64,000 bases of DNA, from the NCBI GenBank assembly GCA_963764505.1, contig CAVXSP010000002.1, positions 67,494-131,493 on the forward strand, written 5' to 3'. Origin of the DNA: CAVXSP01 sp963764505 (GTDB taxonomy: Bacteria; Acidobacteriota; Vicinamibacteria; Vicinamibacterales; SCN-69-37). Each line of letters opens with the position of its first letter. The first letter of the stretch is position 1. The position numbers were made by a program, and so were the translations under genes. The notes beneath the pieces were generated by a model, which saw only the letters and a list, made by a program, of their open reading frames with translations, was not told where the DNA came from and searched no databases. This document shows positions 1 to 8,459 of the stretch, in pieces.

Positions 1-670
1 CGCCGCTCCGATGCAGACGCGCCAGCGCGGCCGCCAGGTGCGGGGCGCCGTGCCAGGCGCGGAACGCGCCGGCGAAGGCGCACCAGATGCGGCTCGCGTC
101 GCGCGGGCGCGAGGAGGTCGCCGCGGCATCCGGCCTGAACCTCGCCGTGTCCGCGCCCCACTCGATTTCGAGCACCCGCGCCCGGTCGACCCACGCGGGG
201 AGCATCGAGGCGCTCGGCGCGACGAACAGGTCCGCGAGACGGCAGAGGCGCTCGCGCCACCGGCGCATCGGCTGGACGATCAGGGCGCGATCGAGCGCGG
301 CTTTCGGCGACCCGGGATAGTCGACGACCGGAGCGTTGACCTCGAGGACGGCCGGCAGCCCCAGCCGGCGCGCGGCCAGCACGCCCTCGCCGCCGAAGTT
401 GTAGTAGCGCTCCATCACGAGATCCGCGCCGATCGTCTGCACAAGCCGGGCGACCTCGCGCGTCCGCGCCCAACGCAGCGCTGGCACGCCGAGCGGCGAC
501 GACATCGCATGCCACGTCACGGATCCCCTGGGCCAGTCGCCGCCGGGCGTCGTCGCCACGTGCACGTCGTGGCCGAGCGCCGCGAGTCCTTCGGCCACGC
601 CCTGGACGTGCACCGAGCCGCCGAGCGTTCCAGGCACCGTCTGATCGATCGCGACGTACAGCAGGCGCAT
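1..670 (-). CDS. GT4-family glycosyltransferase, N-terminal part (runs off the window)
   Basis: Translation from the ATG at 670 begins MRLLYVAIDQTVPGTLGG and continues SVHVQGVAEGLAALGHDVHV, the usual opening of a GT-B fold family 4 glycosyltransferase: a first beta strand, a glycine-rich acceptor loop, then the helix that searches for the sugar acceptor. About 223 codons are present and no stop is reached before the window edge, so the C-terminal nucleotide-sugar binding half is missing. It starts 5 bases after the preceding methyltransferase stop at 676 and reads the same way as the second GT4 gene, so these form one minus-strand envelope polysaccharide or glycolipid operon. Donor and acceptor cannot be deduced. 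The family call is confident. Confidence 0.85.
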   Translation of the reverse strand, partial: MRLLYVAIDQTVPGTLGGSVHVQGVAEGLAALGHDVHVATTPGGDWPRGSVTWHAMSSPLGVPALRWARTREVARLVQTIGADLVMERYYNFGGEGVLAARRLGLPAVLEVNAPVVDYPGSPKAALDRALIVQPMRRWRERLCRLADLFVAPSASMLPAWVDRARVLEIEWGADTARFRPDAAATSSRPRDASRIWCAFAGAFRAWHGAPHLAAALARLHRSG

Positions 671-675
671 CGGGA

Positions 676-1772
676 TCACGCGTCGCTTTCGATCTCGGCC
701 CGCGCCGCGGCGGCGTGGTGCGGGTCTCGACCCTTGCGGAACAGCGCGAAGAACGGACCCGACCGGATGCGCCCGAACAGCCAGACGTCCAGCCCCATCA
801 GCGCGGTGAGCAGACGCAGCGCGAGATACGTCGGCCCGCCGCTCCGAACGCGCGCCTTGGCCGAGGCGCGCACGCGGCGGACCGTCTCGCCCGCACCGGA
901 CTCTTGGACCTTTGGACCTTGGACCTCTGCGCGACGATGGTCATCATCCGCTCGGCGATCCTGACGACGACGTTCTCGATGAAGGCACCGATCACGGGCG
1001 TGTAGTACGTGATCCGCTCGATCTGGAAGCCGCTTGCCTCGACCACCGCTCGCAGCTCGTCGTGGTCCGCGATCGGGTTCAGGTGGTCGGACTTGCGGAG
1101 GCGCTCCTGCCGGAGATCGATCAGCCCGGCGCGCTCGCAGAGTCCGGCGAACCGGTTGACGATCCGCACGCCGCCGGCCAGCCAGCCGTTCTTCCGGACG
1201 TGCGTGTAGACGAACAGGGCGCCGCCCGGCGCCAGGACCCGGTGCGCTTCGCGCAGCACGTCGCCGAGCGCCTGGGGCGACAGGTGCTCGAGCACATCGA
1301 GGGACCAGGCCTTGTCGAACATGCCGTCGCGGAGCGGGAGCCGCCGCAGGTCGCCCAGCAGCAGCTCGCAGCGGTCGACCGCCTCGCGAGCGAAGAACGG
1401 ACTGATGTCGATCCCAGTCAGCCGCGCGCCGGTGTCGCTGTTCCAGACGAGTGCGCGGCCGCTGCCGCAGCCGAGGTCGAGGACGCGATCGCCCGCCGCG
1501 AGACGAAGGAACGCGCGCAGCCGGTCGTGGCGAATGCGCGACCCGAGCACCGGCGGCGCGACCGATGCGTGGCGGGCGTCGGCGTGCAGCGCCTCGTCGA
1601 GGTACTTGGTCTGTTCGGCGAACGGCGCGAGCGGGCGGAGGTCGAGGTAGCCGTGCGAACTGTCGAACTGGCGCCCGCAGCCGCGGCACTGCACGCCGGG
1701 TGCGCTCGTGAGCGTCAGCGCGCCCGCGCAGTCCGGACAGCGGGCGGCCGCGAGCAGGGCGGCGGAGATCAT
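676..1772 (-). CDS. SAM-dependent methyltransferase with zinc-ribbon N-terminus, frameshifted near the C-terminus
   Basis: The ATG at 1772 overlaps the upstream glycosyltransferase stop (ATGA), which fixes the start. The N-terminus has two CxxC pairs (CPDC and CRGC, residues about 11-33) like a Trm112-type ribbon. A class I methyltransferase fold follows, with motif I VLDLGCGSGRAL near residue 100 and an aspartate-rich post-I strand. After about residue 280 the original frame becomes arginine-rich nonsense ending at 798, while another frame reads an ordinary amphipathic C-terminus (ALRLLTALMGLDVWLFGRIR) ending at 676, five bases before the next gene. The break falls on the short repeat at 905-930. 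Likely role: methylation of a glycan or lipid intermediate in the surrounding operon. Whether the frameshift is real or an assembly error is unknown. Confidence 0.75.
905..930. repeat. short tandem repeat of the TCCAAGG type inside a gene
   Basis: On the plus strand three near-copies of a 7-8 base unit (ggacctt / tggacct) follow each other, ending at the point where the methyltransferase reading frame changes. The unit resembles short tandem repeats usually found between genes. Its position inside a coding region and at a frame change suggests unit gain or loss rather than chance. Confidence 0.6.
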
Positions 1773-2989
1773 GCGGCCATCGCGGCGGCGAACGCCGCTT
1801 CCAGCCGCTCCGCCCGGCGGGTCCACGTGTACTGCGGGGCGAGCGCGCCGGCGCCCTGCGCAAGGCGGGCGGACAGCACCGGGTCGGCCGCCAGACGGGC
1901 AATGGCCTCTGCGAGCGCATCCGCATCGCCGGGCGGCACGAGCAGCGCGCTCACGTCAGGGGCGAGCACCTCGCGGATCGCCGGCAGATCGGACGCGATG
2001 ATCGGCCGGCCCATCGTCAGGTATTCGAACAGCTTGAGCGGTGACGTGTAGCGCTCCGAGATGGCGGACCGCGTGTTCGGCAGGACGAGCATCGTCGCCG
2101 CGGCGAGTTGATTGCGCACGTCGGTCGGGCCGACGAGTCCGGTCAGATCCACCCGGTCCTGCAGGTCGAGGGTTCGAATCAACGCCTCGATGCGCGCCAC
2201 GTCCGATTCGCCGGGATGGCCGCCGACGACGAGGCCCCGGACATGGGGCACACGCGCGATCGCCTGCAGGAAGACGTCGACGCCCTTCCAGGGGTACAAG
2301 TGGCCGGCGTAGGCGGCAAGGGGGACGGGTGTCGATCTGTGGACAACTCCTCGGTCAGGCGCCGTTGAGTTTTCCACAGATCGACACCCGTCCCCCTGAT
2401 CCATCCTCGCCCCGTCCGGCACCACGAATACTCGATCCCGTGGGCCATACCGCGACGCCAGCTCGTCCGCGAGCGCACGTGTGATCGTCACATACGCGCC
2501 CGCCCGGCGCCAGACGCGGCGCTCGCGGCGGTCGAGACGCTGCCGTTTCGCCGGCGACGGCGCGAGGTCGGGCCTCCCGAGCAGTGACGGCAGTTCCACG
2601 CTGACGGTGACCGACACGCCGTGGGACTCGTACACGATTGGAGGGCGACGGGCCGGCGGGATGCGCAGCACGAACGCCGCCACGCCCAGGTCGCGCGTGA
2701 ACACGACGTCGGGCCGGCTGATGACGACGCGCCGGGCGGCGGCGAGGAGGAACTGCGCGCGCCGCGCGCGCGCGCCGCGCGGACCCGGGACGGGCAGGAC
2801 GGTGAGGCCCGGCGTGTCGGGCAGGCCGTAGAACTCGAAGGGATCGCGCGGCGGTACGGACGTGTCCGGCCGCACGACGAGCGTCACGGAATGGCCCTGC
2901 ATCGCCAGCGCATGGCAGGTCGCCATCGTCTGCATCCCGTTGGCGCGTTCGATGGGGAAGCGCGTGTCCGCGAAGCACAGAATCGTCAC
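1769..2989 (-). CDS. GT4-family glycosyltransferase carrying an in-frame palindromic insertion
   Basis: The 406-residue protein opens MTILCFADTRFPIERANGMQ and has the two Rossmann-like halves of GT4 enzymes. The C-terminal half shows AYAGHLYPWKGVDVFLQAI, a GHPGE turn and SPLKLFEYLTMGRPIIASDL, which corresponds to the conserved nucleotide-sugar site including the E-x7-E-like segment. Around residues 199-224 the sequence GDGCRSVENS...GVVHRSTPV interrupts the usual link between VVPDGA and the PLAAYAGHLYPWKG strand. It is encoded exactly by a 77-base inverted repeat (2320-2396), and the frame stays open through it. The gene overlaps the following methyltransferase by 4 bases and probably adds a sugar to a surface glycan. 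Whether the enzyme still folds with the extra roughly 25 residues is not known. Confidence 0.85.
   Translation of the reverse strand: MTILCFADTRFPIERANGMQTMATCHALAMQGHSVTLVVRPDTSVPPRDPFEFYGLPDTPGLTVLPVPGPRGARARRAQFLLAAARRVVISRPDVVFTRDLGVAAFVLRIPPARRPPIVYESHGVSVTVSVELPSLLGRPDLAPSPAKRQRLDRRERRVWRRAGAYVTITRALADELASRYGPRDRVFVVPDGARMDQGDGCRSVENSTAPDRGVVHRSTPVPLAAYAGHLYPWKGVDVFLQAIARVPHVRGLVVGGHPGESDVARIEALIRTLDLQDRVDLTGLVGPTDVRNQLAAATMLVLPNTRSAISERYTSPLKLFEYLTMGRPIIASDLPAIREVLAPDVSALLVPPGDADALAEAIARLAADPVLSARLAQGAGALAPQYTWTRRAERLEAAFAAAMAA
2320..2396. repeat. 77-bp palindromic element (30-bp arms) inserted in frame in a gene
   Basis: Positions 2320-2349 and 2367-2396 are inverted copies of each other with one mismatch in 30 bases, separated by a 17-base loop. 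The arms contain gacgggtgtcgatctgtgga and its complement. No start or stop is introduced, so the host glycosyltransferase gains about 25 codons. The arrangement resembles REP/MITE-type palindromes and the Rickettsia palindromic elements that insert into genes in frame. No second copy was noticed in this window. Confidence 0.75.
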
Positions 2990-2999
2990 GTCTCGTCGT

Positions 3000-4442
3000 C
3001 TACCGGCGCGGCAGGTTGTAGAAGGACGCGCGGTTGGTGAGGTACCGCCACGCCAGCGAGGGCGCCGATCGTGGCAGCTCGACGAACGACTGCCAGGCGT
3101 TCGACCGCAGTGTCAGTCGCTCCCGATCCATGGTGTGCAGCCCGAACTGCGCCATCAGGCCGACGTTCCACCAGACGCACAGGCCGATGCCGACGGTCAG
3201 CAGGGCCCGATCGCGCATCGATCCGCGCCGGGCGCGCACCACGAGTGAAGACAGCCCGAGCACGAGGAGGGGCGTGACGGATACGAACCGCCGCTGTCCG
3301 AATGCGCCGGCCACCGTCCAGGACTCCACCGCGCCGGAAATATACGCTTGGAGCGCGAACATGACCAACGCCAGCAACGCGAGCCATCGCGCGTCGGCGC
3401 GGGAAGCGGCGCCGGATCCGGCGGGCCGGACGATCGTCCACGCCAGCCCGGCGATCGCGAGCGCCGCGAGCGGCGTCCAGAAGAAGAAGCCGTGCTCGTG
3501 GTTGAAGAGCACCTGCCAGCCGTGCGGCGACGTCCAGCTCATCTTGCGCGTCTCGTATTCGCTCTGTTCGAACCGGCCATTCAGCGCCTTGAACGCGAGC
3601 AGTTGGGGAGCCGCGGCCAGGAGGAATCCGAGCGCGCCGGCCGCGGGCAGCCGGATCCAGTCGGCTGCCCGGCGTCGGGCCGCGGCGGCGCGGACGGCGT
3701 CCGGCGAACGCCCGATCGGCGCGGCTCGTCCGAACGCCGCCACGAAATCGACGGCCGGCCCCAGGATGAACAGCGAGTCCTGCGCGCGGACGATCGTCAT
3801 GAGGCCGCCCGCAAGTCCCAGCGCGACGGCGCCTGCCGGCGTCCAGCCGTCGCGCACGCGAAACCACGTCCAGAGGAACAGGGCCACGGCGAACGCCGAG
3901 CACGCGTGCGTGAAGAGCGGCGTGACATACATGTAAAAGAGCAGAGGCGTTCCGAGCCAGACCGCGAGCGCCGCCGCCGCGCCGTCGCCGGTGACCCGCC
4001 GCGCGACCGAGATCGAGAGCAGCAGGGCCAGGAAACCGTAGGTCGCGGATCCAATCGCGACGGCGACGACGTACGGACGTGACAGTCCGTCGGCGGGCCG
4101 GCCGCTCGCCAGCGCCGCGACGTGCCCGGCCGCGTAGAACGGCGCCCACAGCATCGCCGCGCCCATCGTCGCGAAATTCGGCCGCAGCCCGGCGGCGGTT
4201 CTGCGGTCTTCGAGGAACGTGCTGTGGAACCCCGGATTCTTCACCTGGCCCGAATCGTAGAAGTAGCGGTATTCGTTCTCGAACGACACGTCGTGGTCGA
4301 ACGCCAGCGAGTGGAGCCAGGCGAATCCCTCGACCTCGTCCGACGCGTAGATGCGGCCGGTCACGGCCGGCAGCGACAGCGCGAACATCAGGACGAGCAG
4401 GAGGCGCGCAGAGAACGGCGAGGCGCCGGAGCCGGATCGCAT
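3000..4442 (-). CDS. polytopic membrane protein, GT-C (PMT/GT39)-like
   Basis: The 480-residue protein has about ten hydrophobic segments, starting with SARLLLVLMFALSLPAVTG (residues 10-28). The first large loop contains SDEVEGFAWLHSLAFDHDVS and a following ENEY, resembling the acidic first periplasmic loop of polyprenyl-phosphate-sugar dependent GT-C transferases. No classical catalytic DD or DE pair can be assigned with certainty. It starts 3 bases after the CPBP protease stop and ends 11 bases before the GT4 gene, so it belongs to the same minus-strand operon. A role in transferring a lipid-linked sugar or in handling membrane glycans is likely but is inference. Confidence 0.7.
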   Translation of the reverse strand: MRSGSGASPFSARLLLVLMFALSLPAVTGRIYASDEVEGFAWLHSLAFDHDVSFENEYRYFYDSGQVKNPGFHSTFLEDRRTAAGLRPNFATMGAAMLWAPFYAAGHVAALASGRPADGLSRPYVVAVAIGSATYGFLALLLSISVARRVTGDGAAAALAVWLGTPLLFYMYVTPLFTHACSAFAVALFLWTWFRVRDGWTPAGAVALGLAGGLMTIVRAQDSLFILGPAVDFVAAFGRAAPIGRSPDAVRAAAARRRAADWIRLPAAGALGFLLAAAPQLLAFKALNGRFEQSEYETRKMSWTSPHGWQVLFNHEHGFFFWTPLAALAIAGLAWTIVRPAGSGAASRADARWLALLALVMFALQAYISGAVESWTVAGAFGQRRFVSVTPLLVLGLSSLVVRARRGSMRDRALLTVGIGLCVWWNVGLMAQFGLHTMDRERLTLRSNAWQSFVELPRSAPSLAWRYLTNRASFYNLPRR

Positions 4443-4445
4443 GCG

Positions 4446-5246
4446 TCAGGTCGAAAGAGTCCGCAGCAGCACCTGCTGCAGGACCTGCGCGACGTCGAAT
4501 CCGGCATGGCTGACCATCGGCGCCACCACCGACCCGCGTCTGATGTAGAGCACGCCCCAGATCACGCCGAGCAGCCCGACCGCGATCGCCACGTCGAAGC
4601 CCTGCGGGATATGGAACAGCCCGAAGGCGATGCTGAAGGCGACGAGACCGACCCAGGCCCCGCCGAGTCGCTGCGCGAACCGGTGCAGGATGAAGCCCCG
4701 CTGAAGTTCTTCGCGCACGCCGCCCGCGAGGATCACGACCACCAGGAACACGCCGGCCCGGACCGGCGTGTCCATGAAGCGCTCGAGAGGGTTGTGGGGC
4801 ACGTTGTGCAGCGTCGGCAGCCAGGCGGTGATGGCGGCGACCACGCCGATGACGAGAATCCACAGAAGCGGGATGAGCGCAAGGCCGCGCCAGGCTTCGC
4901 GCGCGACCGGCAGCCGGCCGAGGAACACGTCGCGCGACGACTCGCCGCTCAGGCCCAGGAAGGTCCGGATGAGGAGCGCGATGAGCGCCGTGTCGAAGAG
5001 GCTGGCCATCGCGAAGAACTCGAGCGAGATGTTCGTGGGGTCTGCCGCGAGCGTGGCGCCGTCCGCCCCCATCCTCGTGCCCGTCCCGAGCAGCGCGAGG
5101 TAGACCAGGACCTGGGTCGGAATGCCGCAGACCAGGAACACCTGCACCGCGGCGAAGACGCGCGAAAGGGGGGGCGCCGCGCGATCGGGCGGCTCGGGGC
5201 GACTCCAGGGCTCCGGCGACGGCCGGTCACCGGGCAGCGACTCCAC
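4446..5246 (-). CDS. CPBP family intramembrane metalloprotease
   Basis: This 266-residue membrane protein has the three signature motifs of the CPBP (CAAX-processing/bacteriocin-processing) family: GVREELQRGFI for the EExxxR motif, FGLFHIPQG for FxxxH, and SHAGFDVAQ for HxxxD. Hydrophobic segments surround each motif, matching the multi-helix ABI fold. The start is a GTG at 5246, preceded by a TAGAGT -10-like hexamer (plus-strand 5252-5257), which suggests little or no 5' leader. It is first in the minus-strand glycosylation operon. Substrates of bacterial CPBP proteases are mostly unknown and nothing here identifies one. Confidence 0.85.
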   Translation of the reverse strand: MESLPGDRPSPEPWSRPEPPDRAAPPLSRVFAAVQVFLVCGIPTQVLVYLALLGTGTRMGADGATLAADPTNISLEFFAMASLFDTALIALLIRTFLGLSGESSRDVFLGRLPVAREAWRGLALIPLLWILVIGVVAAITAWLPTLHNVPHNPLERFMDTPVRAGVFLVVVILAGGVREELQRGFILHRFAQRLGGAWVGLVAFSIAFGLFHIPQGFDVAIAVGLLGVIWGVLYIRRGSVVAPMVSHAGFDVAQVLQQVLLRTLST

Positions 5247-5359
5247 GTGGGAACTCTATCAGGAGGGCTGCCGCGCGCCGGCCGCCGGGAGCCGGCCGGG
5301 AGTGCGGCCTTGGCCGCAAAATAGGGCACCTGCAAGAAGTGGCGAAAGAATGGGATCAT

Positions 5360-5446
5360 TGTCAATATGTGGCGTGGGCCGTGGAAGTGCGACACAATAT
5401 GTCGTAGGTTGCGCCTTGACAACCGCGTAAACGAGGCGCATATTTT
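5360..5446 (+). promoter_or_regulatory. nrdJ control region: two NrdR-like boxes and a sigma70-type promoter
   Basis: The 357-base gap 5247-5603 contains two matches to the NrdR box consensus (acaCwAtATaTwGtgt): 5392-5407 reads acacaatatgtcgtag (about 12/16) and 5360-5375 reads tgtcaatatgtggcgt (about 10/16). Their ATATG cores are 32 bases apart, three helical turns, the spacing usual for NrdR operators. A perfect TTGACA (5416-5421) follows, then a 17-base spacer and a CATATT -10 (5439-5444). The leader to the ATG is about 150 bases. No cobalamin riboswitch signature was recognised in it. Confidence 0.75.
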
Positions 5447-5603
5447 CTCGCCGGCCACGCAACAGCCGAACGCGAACCGACCCTCTGCGAGCGATCCGCA
5501 TCGGCTGAGTTGTTCCGGCGACATCTGACCGTTTTCGATCGCGTCGGAGTCCGGTGGGAGCCGCCACGCCGGGCAGCGGCGCACGTTCTTCAGAGGGGGG
5601 TCC

Positions 5604-8402
5604 ATGCCAAGCGCTCATCACGTTGAATCCGCCGTAGCGCCCGCCGCGCGCCGTGTGTTCGGGCCGGGCCGGTCGGTCTCCGGTCTCGAATTCGAGCGCT
5701 ATTTCACGAAAGAGGGCGTGGATCCGTTCGACGAGGTCGAATGGGAGCTGCGCTCGGCGGTGATTGCCAACGAGAAGGGCGAGCTGGTCTTCGAGCAGCG
5801 GGAGGTCGAGTTCCCGACGTTCTGGTCGCAGCAGGCGACGAACATCGTCGTGTCGAAGTATTTCCGGGGCCAGATCGGCACGCCGGAGCGGGAGCGATCG
5901 GTCAAGCAGCTGATCGGCCGCGTCGTCGACACGATCACGCGCTGGGCGCGAGAGCAGGAGTACTTCGCCTCCGAGGACGACCTCCAGGCGTTCAGCGACG
6001 AGCTGAAGCACCTGCTGCTCTATCAGAAGGGGTCGTTCAACAGCCCGGTCTGGTTCAATTGCGGGTTCGAGAAGGCGCCGCAGTGCTCGGCCTGTTTCAT
6101 CAACGCCGTGCAGGACACGATGGACTCGATCCTGACGCTGGCGAAGACCGAGGGCATGCTCTTCAAGTTCGGGTCCGGCACGGGCTCGAATCTCTCGGCG
6201 ATCCGGTCGTCGAGAGAGATCCTGGCGGGCGGCGGGACGGCGTCCGGGCCCGTGTCGTTCATGAAGGGCTTCGATGCCTTCGCCGGCGTGATCAAGTCCG
6301 GCGGCAAGACGCGGCGCGCCGCGAAGATGGTCATCCTCAACGCCGAGCATCCGGACATCGTCGACTTCATCAACTGCAAGGTCGACGAAGAGAAGAAGGC
6401 GTGGGCGCTCATCGACGCCGGCTACGACGGGTCGTTCACGGGACCGGCGTACGCGTCGGTGTTCTTCCAGAACTCGAACAACTCCGTGCGGGTGACCGAC
6501 GAGTTCATGCGCGCGGTGCTGGACGACGGCGACTGGCAGACGCGGGCGGTCACGACGGGCGAGGTGATGGATACCTGCAAGGCGCGCGATCTGATGCACC
6601 TCATCGCGGAGGGCACCTGGATCTGCGGCGACCCGGGGATGCAGTTCGACACCACCGTCAACGACTGGCACACCTGCCCGAACACGGCGCGGATCAACGC
6701 GTCCAACCCGTGTTCCGAGTACATGTTCCTGGACGACTCGGCCTGCAATCTCGCGTCGATCAACCTGATGAAGTTCGTCGACAAGGAGGGGGAATTCGAC
6801 GCCGCGGCGTTCGAGATGGCGTGCCGGACCTTCATCACGGCCCAGGAGATCCTGGTCGACAACGCGAGCTATCCGACCAGGCCGATCGAGCGGAACAGCC
6901 ATGACTATCGGCCGCTGGGCCTCGGGTACGCGAACCTCGGCGCGCTGCTGATGTCGCGAGGCCTGCCGTACGACGGCGAAGCGGGCCGCGACTACGCCGC
7001 GGCGATCACGGCCGTGATGCACGGCGCCGCCTATGCGCAGTCGGCGCGGGTGGCGCGCGATCACGGCGGGCCCTTCCCGGGCTACGAGAAGAACCGCGAG
7101 CCGATGCTGCGGGTCATGCGCAAGCACCGCGCCGCCCTCAAGGACATCAACCGGACGCACGTGCCCAGGGCGCTGTACGAGCACGCGCGCGAGATCTGGG
7201 ACGAGTGCGTCGATCTGGGCGAGAAGCACGGGTACCGGAACGCGCAGGCGACCGTGCTCGCGCCGACCGGCACCATCGGGTTCATGATGGACTGCGACAC
7301 GACCGGCGTCGAGCCCGACATCGCGCTCGTCAAGTACAAGAAGCTGGTCGGCGGCGGGCTGATGAAGATCGTCAACGGCACCGTCCCGATGGCGCTCAAG
7401 CGGCTCGGCTACACGCCGGCGCAGATCAAGGACATCGTCGGGCACATCGACGAGCACGAGACCATCGAAGGCGCGCCGCACCTCAAGGACAAGGACCTGG
7501 CGGTCTTCGACTGCGCGTTCAAACCGGCGCGCGGCGAGCGGTCGATCCACTACATGGGCCACATCAAGATGATGGGCGCCGTGCAGCCCTTCATCTCCGG
7601 CGCGATCTCGAAGACCGTGAACGTCCCGAAGGCGGCGACCGTCGAGGAGATCGAGCAGGCCTATCTGGACGCGTGGCGCATCGGCGCGAAGGCCGTGTCG
7701 ATCTATCGCGACGGCAGCAAGCGGACGCAGCCGCTCAACACGTCCCGCGACAAGCAGGCCGCTCCCGAGACGACGGGCCTGGCGCAGCCGCATCGGCATC
7801 GACTGCCGGACGAGCGGCGCTCGATCACGCACAAGTTCGACATCGGCGGCCACGAAGGCTACATCACCGTCGGCCTCTACGAGGACGGGCAGCCCGGCGA
7901 GCTCTTCCTGACGATGGCCAAAGAGGGCTCGACCATCTCCGGCTTCGCCGACGCGTTCGCGCAGGCCATCAGCTACGCCCTGCAGTACGGCGTGCCGCTG
8001 CAGGACCTGGTCGACAAGTTCAGCCACGTGCGGTTCGAGCCGGCAGGCATGACGCGGAACCCGGACATCCGCTTCGCGAAGTCGATCGTCGACTACATCT
8101 TCCGCTGGATGGCCGCGAAGTTCCTCTCGCCCGAGGCGCAGTACCGCGCCGGGGTGAACAACCGCGAGGACGTCACGGCGCCCGAGCAGCTCACGCTGCC
8201 GACCGGCGCCACCGCCGGATCGGGGGGCGCTGCCGCGGTCGCCGCCTCGCCGGCCTCGGCCTCGAGCGCCGGGCCGTTGACGTTCGCCCCCATCCAGAAT
8301 CAGGAGGACGCGCCGCCGTGCTCGACCTGCGGGTCGATCATGGTCCGCTCGGGCGCCTGCTACAAATGCACCAACTGCGGCACGACGAGCGGCTGCGCGT
8401 AG
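5604..8402 (+). CDS. nrdJ: adenosylcobalamin-dependent (class II) ribonucleotide reductase
   Basis: The 932-residue protein matches the large NrdJ type: the active-site region NPCSEYMFLDDSACNLASI, then TGTIGFMMDCDTTGVEPDIA and YKKLVGGGLMKIVNGTVP, and a C-terminal cysteine-rich tail CSTCGSIMVRSGACYKC...CTNCG that is typical of the family and thought to act in re-reduction or metal binding. It reduces ribonucleotides to deoxyribonucleotides using adenosylcobalamin, with or without oxygen. No N-terminal ATP-cone is evident. The ATG at 5604 follows an AGAGGGGGG Shine-Dalgarno. Two NrdR-like boxes upstream imply repression when dNTPs are plentiful. It stands alone, as one-subunit class II enzymes need no partner. 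Confidence 0.96.
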   Translation: MPSAHHVESAVAPAARRVFGPGRSVSGLEFERYFTKEGVDPFDEVEWELRSAVIANEKGELVFEQREVEFPTFWSQQATNIVVSKYFRGQIGTPERERSVKQLIGRVVDTITRWAREQEYFASEDDLQAFSDELKHLLLYQKGSFNSPVWFNCGFEKAPQCSACFINAVQDTMDSILTLAKTEGMLFKFGSGTGSNLSAIRSSREILAGGGTASGPVSFMKGFDAFAGVIKSGGKTRRAAKMVILNAEHPDIVDFINCKVDEEKKAWALIDAGYDGSFTGPAYASVFFQNSNNSVRVTDEFMRAVLDDGDWQTRAVTTGEVMDTCKARDLMHLIAEGTWICGDPGMQFDTTVNDWHTCPNTARINASNPCSEYMFLDDSACNLASINLMKFVDKEGEFDAAAFEMACRTFITAQEILVDNASYPTRPIERNSHDYRPLGLGYANLGALLMSRGLPYDGEAGRDYAAAITAVMHGAAYAQSARVARDHGGPFPGYEKNREPMLRVMRKHRAALKDINRTHVPRALYEHAREIWDECVDLGEKHGYRNAQATVLAPTGTIGFMMDCDTTGVEPDIALVKYKKLVGGGLMKIVNGTVPMALKRLGYTPAQIKDIVGHIDEHETIEGAPHLKDKDLAVFDCAFKPARGERSIHYMGHIKMMGAVQPFISGAISKTVNVPKAATVEEIEQAYLDAWRIGAKAVSIYRDGSKRTQPLNTSRDKQAAPETTGLAQPHRHRLPDERRSITHKFDIGGHEGYITVGLYEDGQPGELFLTMAKEGSTISGFADAFAQAISYALQYGVPLQDLVDKFSHVRFEPAGMTRNPDIRFAKSIVDYIFRWMAAKFLSPEAQYRAGVNNREDVTAPEQLTLPTGATAGSGGAAAVAASPASASSAGPLTFAPIQNQEDAPPCSTCGSIMVRSGACYKCTNCGTTSGCA

Positions 8403-8459
8403 CGCCGATCGGGGACGGCAGGACGCCTCGGACCGGCACGTATCCGGCCTGAGTCGTCG

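Noticed and set aside
5447..5603. Cobalamin riboswitch in the nrdJ leader
   Set aside because: The leader is long enough but no B12-box-like conserved core was recognised.
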